Shown: positions 27,801-32,717 of the stretch, piece after piece
Layout of the letters: every line of letters starts with the position of its first letter
Position numbering within the stretch: the stretch's first letter is position 1
NCBI RefSeq assembly: GCF_905120465.1
Contig: NZ_CAJHOF010000017.1
Coordinates: forward strand, 1-44,597
Length of the DNA: 44,597 bases
DNA from: Campylobacter majalis
GTDB lineage: Bacteria > Campylobacterota > Campylobacteria > Campylobacterales > Campylobacteraceae
Direction: 5' to 3'
The notes under the pieces: model-generated
The model's database searches: none
Seen by the model: the letters and a program-made list of their open reading frames with translations, nothing else
What the model was told of the DNA's origin: nothing
Made by a program: the position numbers and the translations under genes

Positions 27801-29209
27801 TGATTTGAGTTAGATTCATCGCTTCTGTCTTTATCTTCTGTCTTTCTATCTCCATCATATCCAGCTGTGTTATAAAATTCAAAAATGCCTGTGTCGCCGA
27901 CATTATTTTCTGTTCTATCACTCTCATTATTGTATTCTTGTTCTGCTGTTGAATTAGAAATTTCACTACCAATAGTGGATAAGTCGACATTGGCAAATTG
28001 CTCATTATCTCCTTGCCTATTTGTATCATCGATTGCGTTATTTGATTGTTCGATATTAATTGTAAATTGCTCTTGCCCTGAGTTATCGATTCTAATTCCT
28101 CTAGTGTCGTCTGAGTTAGATTCTCCCAGTTTTGTGCTATCTGCAATGTATTCTCCTGCAAACTCTCCACTATCGTATTCATCTGCTCTACTATCTCGCT
28201 CTTGGCTGTCTGTTGAATATTCTCTATTTCGTCCAACATCTCCTCTTGCGTCTCCGAATTGTTCTTGGCTCTCAAGATCATCTCCTGAATACTCTCGTTC
28301 TGATTTATCATCTGTTCTATATCCAAATTCTCTATTATCTCTATCGATTGTGCCAGACTCTGACTCGTTTTGTTCTTTTGGGTCAGCTCTATCTTCTCTA
28401 GCTCTTGTTCCATTAAGAGTTGAGATAAAATCTGAAATAATTTTATTTGCAAGTTCTGATCCAAGCAAATCATTAATTCTTGTTCTAATGTCAATTCTTG
28501 TAAATTCTGTATCTGATAACTCTCTTTCAATACCGAGAGTATTCTGTTGTTGTAAAACTCTCTGCGATAATCCGCTTGAATATTCTGAATTTGTTGTGTT
28601 ATTTGTTTTAGGCTCATTTTCAGGCTCTTGTCCTGAATTTGGGTATTGCTTGGTGAATTCTTTGCTAAATCTCCTACTATCTCCCACATTTTGGCTGTTA
28701 TTTGTTTTTCCAGCTCTTTGTTCTGTGCCGATGTTGCGTTGCTCGTTATAATCTGCACTAGGCTCTCGTTCAAATTCTCGCTCTCTATTTCTTCTAGCAT
28801 TCTTGCTTGATTCTGAGATATTACCTGCTCTTTCGCCAACGCTGTTAGAATCTCGTTCATTGATAACTCCTTTTTCTGAAATAATGATATCTTTTTCTTT
28901 ACTATATATTAAAATTTCATTTTTATCTATATCAACTATAACTCTCGCTTCTATTTGTGGAATATATTCATCTATACTCTCGCTAAAAACTTCAATACCA
29001 CCAAAAGCCTCTATTTGTATCTTTATACTCTCTTTAAAATTTCTTTCTAATTCCTCCTTGAAATCGCTATTATAACGCAAGGAGCTATAAAAAATTTCAT
29101 CGTGAAAACCTTTGATTTTTTCAATAGAAAAATCATAGTTTTCAATTAAAGTTCCATAAAATTTGCCATTTTGTTGTATTGCTAAAAGAGTTTTGAAGTT
29201 ATCATTCAT
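21896..29209 (-). CDS. Giant polyvalent protein: N6-adenine methylase plus SNF2-type helicase (DarB-like)
   Basis: A 2437-residue protein with the plan of large polyvalent or DarB-like antirestriction proteins of phages and conjugative elements. Residues ~110-500 are a disordered linker. A DNA N6-adenine methylase follows (SAM motif LEPSCGIGKF near 638; catalytic VVIGNPPFGQ near 697). The SNF2-like helicase has VGAGKT near 1400, DEAH in FVDEAHTF near 1562, FMTGTPVSNS near 1611 and QQRLGRFIRQGN near 1970. The C-terminal 450 residues are helical and end RAKNILSSKKF. The expected role is to protect incoming DNA from restriction in the recipient. All key residues are present. A 366-codon frame overlaps its linker. 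Confidence 0.9.
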   Translation of the reverse strand: MNDNFKTLLAIQQNGKFYGTLIENYDFSIEKIKGFHDEIFYSSLRYNSDFKEELERNFKESIKIQIEAFGGIEVFSESIDEYIPQIEARVIVDIDKNEILIYSKEKDIIISEKGVINERDSNSVGERAGNISESSKNARRNREREFEREPSADYNEQRNIGTEQRAGKTNNSQNVGDSRRFSKEFTKQYPNSGQEPENEPKTNNTTNSEYSSGLSQRVLQQQNTLGIERELSDTEFTRIDIRTRINDLLGSELANKIISDFISTLNGTRAREDRADPKEQNESESGTIDRDNREFGYRTDDKSEREYSGDDLESQEQFGDARGDVGRNREYSTDSQERDSRADEYDSGEFAGEYIADSTKLGESNSDDTRGIRIDNSGQEQFTINIEQSNNAIDDTNRQGDNEQFANVDLSTIGSEISNSTAEQEYNNESDRTENNVGDTGIFEFYNTAGYDGDRKTEDKDRSDESNSNQSDNQIAKAVDGQLSLDESENIEQQKGYFKTFLSYQFLTKYEAQSYKGLFDNFDITSKKERIEANYEALKTTQIILNDKNRPYPVATPEEQITLAKFSGYGGLKELFVEDRFLSQRSELKELVGEKNYTELSQTTDNAYYTPDELIKQMYFGLDELGVGKKEKIYALEPSCGIGKFISLAPDNFEFEAIEKDTITATIAKLLHPNVKIYNAGLENVDTYREYDVVIGNPPFGQDTIRDYKSRGNNQSIHNYFAIKASELVKEGGIVNFVTSSYFLDSQTSIHRSIMSENGNFISAFRLPSLVFRHTDVLTDVFYYNKLSEEEKEERLKFKKYDLLLLSSNEVRNFSNGQKINLNEYYDNNPENMIGQPSVRTNQFGEYILSLKAKLDDEWSNQLRDRIQDTHSYKDKLFKLNEPNYTTITDIPYGSMSESQFNYVNSLKNGNLFEFDDKFYVKDSDNVCHEAYFEDELSIDKIDLVAKNDIIETKKQNFIFKSYLNHAEFKLCQKIVAFRDLLKEVLDDEKTKPNSDDDNFIIDTKKQRLRNIRDEILKDTKTKFLNSNPRHKKDSNGKITMHNLQSIIDLDGIDSFRIYATENEVKDKKGNKTYVLSDILLKRVLFAKEISTANNPVEALAKSINDYGRFNIEAMKEYLPNISINEILTELTQKKLIFKSLTGNGYELASEFLSGNVKQKHTAIIDMIKNKKSFDDISLPLQDVANELEAYFAPRVSYQDLEINFGSNYVDIENYENFIRDTFFYNPNKIMVKIDYFQGTYIIDEFQTIDGELVKSSDMNDNAINIIVKNEEGNVKFDTRKMLELVINNQSLEVKRTIEKPDGTKKTIIEIAPTKQAMDNADVIRDLFESYCFNNEQVRESIEESYNNKINVFAGKVFQFDEYLKFDNLNKDITLRPHQKDVVYKGIMKNSLLLDHQVGAGKTLASIAIAMEQKRMGIIKKALILVPNHLTRQWADEFLRAYPSANILVGDKINSRKARKEFLYKARYGEFDAVIMKHSTFENMNVMQSYQKEIIEKEIENIEKMVSNKKGARLTQKDENNFELYLNKQIVKLKNKLEKKAKGKKFDNEIAFEDLGIDALFVDEAHTFKNLYISTNLQGVKGLPLTDSDRAMKMLCATRYCISNNYKLYFMTGTPVSNSISEFYIMQNYLQPEVLSELGLSFFDDWQKAFTKVTLGEELDSTGVNYKIVPRLAKFINVPELMNIYKQNVDIITNEDIENKIGRFVPSIKGGTPTNVIIPRSDEVANFIGVEDENGNYNKGSIIYRMDHLDSSKKTENVLSLTTEARKAALDYRLINPQSKLSGETKISRLVERAVAHYKDENYPKGTQLIFCDMGVSKQNSQKINVEEQSLSEYKSIEIIAQELSLDLVVNDDGEELYVKYQQNSDGAKTNKILKEYTIEELISEQGDKFDVYAEILKELVKAGISQKEIAFIGDANTDLAKQALFEKMNAGEIRFLIGSTSKMGAGTNVQRLGVAMHELDCPWRPCDLQQRLGRFIRQGNYWFEKDKNFEMSVYRYATEQTYDARMFQVNEQKLKPLAQIKKGNFSDGIRVFDSIDAEVANIAEMKAFATGNMFVLEKHRISNFLQTEDRLFRNHKNAILTNQKNLKTNQAYLNELKEETKFLQNIVNIKINENENYSIKAFGIETTRRAKNKDDELDFKAKKDKILDLLYNFTRKQEEQELEILELKGITLTLQSRKSGFDDGITYINGFLSDGDGNTFSPQNLIYSKQKNSLFVEISYEGLLQKIENVIKNSENIFSHRNKVLRETEDKIKLYSRFLENNASDSLEDYNRGVLLKVLKQDLKNIEEIFRIRNEKRKESILINDFSDHNIAHLAPQYSKFLNKNGKLEPKEIVNDIKDTEVISLDEPILEIQQDQAQESKQEQQSKQEEAMQTQEKLLVLDEITAENKIEPLKINLKDFNSNDIADKIDIMFENMQIMENSKDKRAKNILSSKKF
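27760..28860 (-). CDS. Possible overprinted gene (366 aa) inside the giant gene
   Basis: A +1 frame in the linker region begins ATG six bases after AAGGAG and stays open for 366 codons. The predicted protein is helical and rich in Gln, Glu, Ile and Leu (MNEILTALAKEQVISQNQAR...). DNA here is clearly richer in G+C than its surroundings. The open frame is partly explained by composition, since the hydrophilic linker uses few codons ending TA or TG, and an antisense frame of 288 codons is also open. A good ribosome site and the length still make this more than a routine shadow. Confidence 0.35.
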   Translation of the reverse strand: MNEILTALAKEQVISQNQARMLEEIESENLNESLVQIITSNATSAQNKELEKQITAKMWEIVGDLAKNSPSNTQIQDKSLKMSLKQITQQIQNIQADYRREFYNNRILSVLKESYQIQNLQELTLEQELMICLDQNLQIKLFQILSQLLMEQELEKIELTQKNKTSQSLAQSIEIIENLDIEQMINQNESIQEMILRAKNNSETQEEMLDEIENIQQTAKSEIVEQMNTIVESLQENTLQIAQNWENLTQTTLEELESITQGKSNLQLISNNQITQSMIQIGKEIMSNLPMSTYPLLVVKFLIQQQNKNTIMRVIEQKIMSATQAFLNFITQLDMMEIERQKIKTEAMNLTQINPTIKLPKQWMDN

Positions 29210-29235
29210 AAAAAATACCTGCTAAAATTTTATTT

Positions 29236-29262
29236 TAGCCGACATAAAGTCGGCTATTTTTT
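29236..29262 (+). terminator. Stem-loop between the 250-aa gene and the giant gene
   Basis: TAGCCGAC-ATAAA-GTCGGCTA forms an 8-bp stem at 29236-29256. On the plus strand it is followed by six T, like an intrinsic terminator, although no plus-strand gene ends here. On the minus strand it sits directly after the stop of the 250-aa gene with only weak T-rich sequence after it, so there it could act as a partial terminator or mRNA-processing structure setting the level of the giant gene. Confidence 0.55.
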
Positions 29263-30013
29263 ATTGCTGTCTTCGTCTTTGAGTATAGTCAGGTATATTT
29301 TCTATTTCAACCTTGTCTGCTTCTTTCTTAGCAGTTCTTAACTCCAACTCAGCCGTTGCTGCATCAACTTGCTTTATTTTAGCTTCTATGTTGCTTTCGT
29401 GCTTTTGAGCATCTTCAAAAGTTCCAGCCTCTACAACCTTTTCGCCCTCTTTTTTATCGTATGCACTAAAATTGCCAATCTCTATGTTGTTTTTAACATT
29501 TTCAAGCTGTATTTCATAGTATTCTTGCCACTTACCAAGTTCTTCTTTATTCGCAAACGCTATATCAGGATTGTTTTGTATATGCGTTTTGAAAGATTTT
29601 TCAAGCTTTTCAAGCTCTTTACTAAGATACTTTATTTTTACCTGCACCAAATTTGCACCATAGTTTTTTTGAACTTCGCCAGTAGTAAAATCTGTTTGTT
29701 CTTTAAAGTAATTGTCTCTATTAATTTTGCTATCGACCATAAGCTCATTTTTTTCTTTTATGATCCAATTAGTAAAACGAGTAGATAAAATAGTATCTTT
29801 TGGGATAACTTTATCCACCATCTCATCATAGGCTTTCGCAATAACTTCAGCAAAAGGAAATTTTTCTTTTAACTTATATGGATTCCAAGAGTTAAAAATC
29901 TCTTCACCTATTGGGTTTGTGTGTTTATTCATAGGAATTTTATTTGCTCTCTCTTGCGATTTAAGCATTTCTTTTCCCAACTCGGTTTGCATAAGCTCTG
30001 TATATGTAGCCAT
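29261..30013 (-). CDS. 250-aa protein with basic tail, partner of the polyvalent protein
   Basis: A charged, largely helical cytosolic protein without membrane segments. Residues ~125-225 are likely coiled coil. The C-terminus is YTQRRRQQ, one of the basic tails noted in this window. I do not recognise a family. It is the first gene of a two-gene operon with the DarB-like protein and shares its transfer-type promoter, so it may accompany or load that protein. AAGGAGAACAAA precedes the ATG, a strong ribosome site. Confidence 0.6.
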   Translation of the reverse strand: MATYTELMQTELGKEMLKSQERANKIPMNKHTNPIGEEIFNSWNPYKLKEKFPFAEVIAKAYDEMVDKVIPKDTILSTRFTNWIIKEKNELMVDSKINRDNYFKEQTDFTTGEVQKNYGANLVQVKIKYLSKELEKLEKSFKTHIQNNPDIAFANKEELGKWQEYYEIQLENVKNNIEIGNFSAYDKKEGEKVVEAGTFEDAQKHESNIEAKIKQVDAATAELELRTAKKEADKVEIENIPDYTQRRRQQ

Positions 30014-30042
30014 TTTGTTCTCCTTATAAAAAAGTTGAGTAA

Positions 30043-30104
30043 AGAATACATTAAAAAAATAAGTTTTGTTTTAAACCTGACTTAATAGGTTACAAAATGT
30101 AACC
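30043..30104 (-). promoter_or_regulatory. Transfer promoter 3: GGTTACA palindrome plus -10
   Basis: GGTTACAAAATGTAACC at 30088-30104; on the minus strand TATTCT begins 39 bases after it (30043-30048), and the ATG at 30013 is 74 bases from the box. Flanking bases CTTAATA on the plus-strand left side also match copies 2 and 4. Confidence 0.7.
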
Positions 30105-30115
30105 TATATCTATAT

Positions 30116-30376
30116 TTATTTATCAGAAAACCATTCTGTTAATGCTTGTCTAGTAACCCATTGCTGAGATCGATCTATACTATTCGCATATTGCTCTATC
30201 GTCTTTTTTAACTCCTCACTAATAGCTATGTTTATGAAAATTTTCTTATTTTTTTCCTTTTTTATAGGCTCATCAACATTTTTATTGATAAAATTCTGTT
30301 CTTCCTCGCTAAGTTGTGCTTGAATATTCGCCATTTTGTCTGTTTTTTTACTTTTGAACGGATTGTTCTCACTCAT
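30116..30376 (-). CDS. Ribbon-helix-helix protein, partition partner of ParA
   Basis: The 86-residue protein has a flexible charged N-terminus (1-45) and a C-terminal ribbon-helix-helix domain (KKIFINIAISEELKKTIEQY, then DRSQQWVTRQALTEWF). This is the architecture of ParG-like centromere-binding proteins, in which the mobile N-terminus stimulates the ParA ATPase. The gene follows the ParA gene after 10 bases. Such proteins usually also repress their own operon. An AAAGGAG ribosome site precedes the ATG. Confidence 0.75.
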   Translation of the reverse strand: MSENNPFKSKKTDKMANIQAQLSEEEQNFINKNVDEPIKKEKNKKIFINIAISEELKKTIEQYANSIDRSQQWVTRQALTEWFSDK

Positions 30377-30386
30377 TGCATCTCCT

Positions 30387-31052
30387 TTAATTTTTTGCGA
30401 ATTCTAAAAGCTCTTTATATAAAGAGTTGATCTCGTCTTTAGCTTTATTATCGCCATCTAATTCAATTACGCTTTTACCATCAAAAATAACATTTTTATA
30501 AATTTCTCTTTCGTGCAAGATTGTTTGAGCCAATTTAATATTGCTAGGCAATTCAACCTCTCTCAAAAACTCCGTATATTTTTCATTTTTTGTTTGAAGC
30601 ATAGGATTTGTTGAAGCTCTGTTATTTATAATCAAGGCTTTTAGTTTTTGATTAGTTATTGAAATTTCACCCACTAAATCCAGCATTTTATTTAATACAG
30701 CTTGATCGAAGCCGCTTGTTATGATAGTAGGGATTAAAACAATATCACTAACTATTAAAGCTTGTCTCATTTCTTTGCTATCTCTACCACCAGTATCTAT
30801 AACAATACTATCGTATTTCGTTGATAAGCTTCTTGCTTCCATTGCTAAGCTGTCGCCAGTTTTTGAAACAGAGTTAAAAGGCAGATCAAGTCCATTATTT
30901 ACTCTGTAATCTAGCACAACTTCTATGCTTTTTTGTGGATCAGCATCTATTAACATAATATCCAATCCATCGCTAGCCATTTTAAAAGCCAAGTTAATGG
31001 CTAATGTTGTTTTTCCGCTACCGCCCTTTTCGTTAATAACTGAAACTATCAC
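30387..31052 (-). CDS. parA: ParA-family partition ATPase
   Basis: A 221-residue protein with the deviant Walker A motif KGGSGKTT (residues 10-17), the DADPQ block (near 41-45) and a Walker B-like segment YDSIVIDTGG. The short form without an N-terminal HTH matches type Ib plasmid partition ATPases, which pair with small ribbon-helix-helix proteins as here. It moves plasmid copies apart on the nucleoid. The start codon is GTG, after GGAGAGTTT. It is preceded by a near-consensus promoter with operator-like repeats. Confidence 0.92.
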   Translation of the reverse strand: MIVSVINEKGGSGKTTLAINLAFKMASDGLDIMLIDADPQKSIEVVLDYRVNNGLDLPFNSVSKTGDSLAMEARSLSTKYDSIVIDTGGRDSKEMRQALIVSDIVLIPTIITSGFDQAVLNKMLDLVGEISITNQKLKALIINNRASTNPMLQTKNEKYTEFLREVELPSNIKLAQTILHEREIYKNVIFDGKSVIELDGDNKAKDEINSLYKELLEFAKN

Positions 31053-31072
31053 AAACTCTCCTTTGTTGTATT

Positions 31073-31179
31073 ATTTTAGAATTTATACTACACTAATACT
31101 ATATAAATATAATATTAGTATTATAGCAAAATAATATAAGTTTGTCAATATTTTTTTTATTATTTATATAAAAAATATA
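31073..31179 (-). promoter_or_regulatory. parA promoter, A/T palindrome and candidate partition site
   Basis: TTGACA (31143-31148) and TATAAT (31120-31125) are 17 bp apart on the minus strand. The A/T palindrome (31147-31179, imperfect arms) abuts the -35. Around the start of transcription TAATACTA (31094-31101) and TAGTATTA (31116-31123) are inverted, and ACTA boxes recur (ACTACACTAATACTA). This would suit binding by the ribbon-helix-helix protein for autoregulation and partition. Confidence 0.65.
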
Positions 31180-31376
31180 CATATACTTCAATTAATATGC
31201 TATAATGCTTCTTATTGAAGCTGAATGTAAGGAACTCAAGAAGATTTGAAAATCGGCTAAACATAAAATTTAAGCATAATATGATTATAAAAAACCCTAT
31301 AAGAGATAAAGAGCTGATTAAATTTTGCGTATTATCATAATAAAACAAAACTTCCTACAAAAATATCCAACATTAT
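31180..31376 (+). other. Intergenic region with a possible plus-strand promoter and structured RNA
   Basis: No convincing gene. TGCTATAAT (31198-31206) is an extended -10 pointing right, against all genes here, and no good -35 is seen. A hairpin GCTTC-TTATT-GAAGC (31207-31221) overlaps the expected transcript start, and GATTTGAAAATC follows at 31243-31254. A short antisense RNA reading toward the VapD-like gene is possible but not shown. Confidence 0.25.
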
Positions 31377-31814
31377 TTATCTTCGCTTTCTAACTTTACT
31401 TTGTTTTTCTTGTGCGTTATCTTGATTATTGTCGCAATCAACATTTGTAGTATTGCTTAAAGCCTGGTTTATTTCATTATTTTGTTTTTCTTCATATACA
31501 CTGCTAATCAATCTATCGTAGGTTAAAGCTTCATCATCATAATATCTTGCTACATCAAATTTTTTGTAGCACTCATAAAACCACTCAAATTTATAAACCA
31601 TTTTTTCAATTAACGCAAAAATATCATAATCTTGAAGCGTCTCTTTTGACAGATAGCCTGAGCCTTGCCTATGTATAAAGCCATTTTCAAGCATAAATTT
31701 TTCTATTTGATAGTAAGCTTTGGTCTTACTTCCTGTAAGCTCTTCTAGCTTTTTTGTATCGAAGTCAAAATTTATACTTTTTCTATGCGGTTCATCACTA
31801 ATCATTATTCCCAA
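31377..31814 (-). CDS. VapD-like endoribonuclease toxin with C-terminal basic tail
   Basis: Residues ~10-90 follow the VapD pattern: a beta strand SINFDFDTKKL, then a helix, GFIHRQGSGYLSK as the second strand with the family's Gln-Gly-Ser, and a helix ending KFEWFYECYKKFDVARYY. VapD proteins have a Cas2-like fold and cleave mRNA. Unlike ordinary VapD (about 95 residues), this one continues for ~55 residues: an Asn/Gln-rich linker and a tail KQSKVRKRR. The added tail resembles those of other proteins here. It overlaps the upstream gene by 10 bases, like a toxin behind its antitoxin. Confidence 0.65.
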   Translation of the reverse strand: MGIMISDEPHRKSINFDFDTKKLEELTGSKTKAYYQIEKFMLENGFIHRQGSGYLSKETLQDYDIFALIEKMVYKFEWFYECYKKFDVARYYDDEALTYDRLISSVYEEKQNNEINQALSNTTNVDCDNNQDNAQEKQSKVRKRR

Positions 31815-32122
31815 ACACCTTTGCCATATTCTTTGCTTTTTTTAATTAAGTCAAGAGTGATATTACCATTTTCTAGCCAATCCCATTCTTTTACATTTTT
31901 CGTGAACCACTCTTTTTTTGTAAGCCTATTTAATATAAAAATACCCATACAAGATAACATATCTTCATTTTTAGGGGCTAAATATGTAAATTTATCTTGC
32001 TTTATCATTTCAGCCGACTTTGCCAACTCATCTATGTTATGATAAATTTCATCAAGCGTGTATTTATTTTCTCTTAAAATTTTATCCTCGTCCATAACTA
32101 TTTTTACACCCAAATTTCTCAT
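31805..32122 (-). CDS. Putative antitoxin of the VapD-like toxin
   Basis: Directly upstream of and overlapping the VapD-like gene. The protein is 105 residues from the ATG at 32122, which is preferred because AAAGG lies seven bases before it; an in-frame ATG at 32137 lacks a ribosome site. The protein is helical with conserved-looking aromatic stretches (KKEWFTKNVKEWDWLENGN). It has no basic tail, in contrast to the toxin. I do not recognise a known antitoxin family, so the function is inferred from gene order. A TATAAT at 32144-32149 could be its -10. Confidence 0.45.
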   Translation of the reverse strand: MRNLGVKIVMDEDKILRENKYTLDEIYHNIDELAKSAEMIKQDKFTYLAPKNEDMLSCMGIFILNRLTKKEWFTKNVKEWDWLENGNITLDLIKKSKEYGKGVWE

Positions 32123-32167
32123 TGTCTTGCCTTTCATTTATTTATTATATATCCGTTCCATTTAGCT

Positions 32168-32590
32168 CTATTTCAAAATAACTCCGTGTTTTTTAATAAA
32201 ATTACCCAATTTATAAACACCACTACTACCATACTCCCCAAACTCATATCCTTTATCAAAGATATAAACTTTTCCATCGAATTTTATAACTGTAAATTCA
32301 TCTCCCGCATAAATCATTCCTTGTTTATCTTTTCTGCAAATATACCCATCTTCTTTATTAACTTTTAGATACTTAACAAAGTAAAACGGCAAAACATTGC
32401 TTGACATCTTAAATTTAACTCCTTCAAATGTTGGAGCAGGCTTACCTTGATTTTTTTCAAAATCTTTATAGTATGTTTTTAAGGCATTGATTTTAACTGG
32501 ATCATTGCAATCTCTATTTGAAAATACATCTGCATTAGCTACACTTGCTAAAAGTCCAAAGACTGCGATACTGCTAAAAATTTTTTTCAT
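32168..32590 (-). CDS. Exported 140-aa protein, unknown
   Basis: It has a clear signal peptide (MKKIFSSIAVFGLLASVANA, cleavage after residue 20) and a mature domain of about 120 residues with two cysteines (NRDCNDP and GYICRKD) that could form a disulfide. The rest is beta-rich (EFTVIKFDGKVYIFDKGYEF). It has its own near-consensus promoter. A periplasmic or surface protein under separate, maintenance-type control could be an entry-exclusion factor, but nothing in the sequence proves that. Confidence 0.6.
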   Translation of the reverse strand: MKKIFSSIAVFGLLASVANADVFSNRDCNDPVKINALKTYYKDFEKNQGKPAPTFEGVKFKMSSNVLPFYFVKYLKVNKEDGYICRKDKQGMIYAGDEFTVIKFDGKVYIFDKGYEFGEYGSSGVYKLGNFIKKHGVILK

Positions 32591-32618
32591 TTTTTATCCT
32601 TTTTTGTAATTTTATAAA

Positions 32619-32678
32619 ATTATATCATTTTTAGAAATTTATGTCAATATTTTTTTTATAATTTATAAAAAAAATATT
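32619..32678 (-). promoter_or_regulatory. Promoter TTGACA-17-TATAAT with perfect 33-bp A/T palindrome
   Basis: On the minus strand TTGACA (32642-32647) and TATAAT (32619-32624) are 17 bp apart, both consensus. The palindrome at 32646-32678 is perfect, with 16-bp arms around one base, and shares two bases with the -35. This is the best copy of the family. Confidence 0.8.
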
Positions 32679-32717
32679 ATTTACTTTTTATCTCTTTTCT
32701 TATCTGCAATTTTAGTT

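Noticed and set aside
27885-28751. A 288-codon plus-strand frame opposite the giant gene's linker
   Set aside because: Ser/Leu/Cys-rich product with no ribosome site; it is the complement of a Glu/Asp/Ser/Arg-rich linker and fits an antisense artefact.
29236-29262. A terminator for a plus-strand gene
   Set aside because: The T-run follows the hairpin on the plus strand, but no plus-strand gene ends there; its role for minus-strand transcription remains open.
31160-31348. A 62-codon hydrophobic frame between ParA and the VapD-like gene
   Set aside because: It needs a TTG start, runs into the A/T palindrome of the parA promoter, and has A/T-driven composition without clear protein character.
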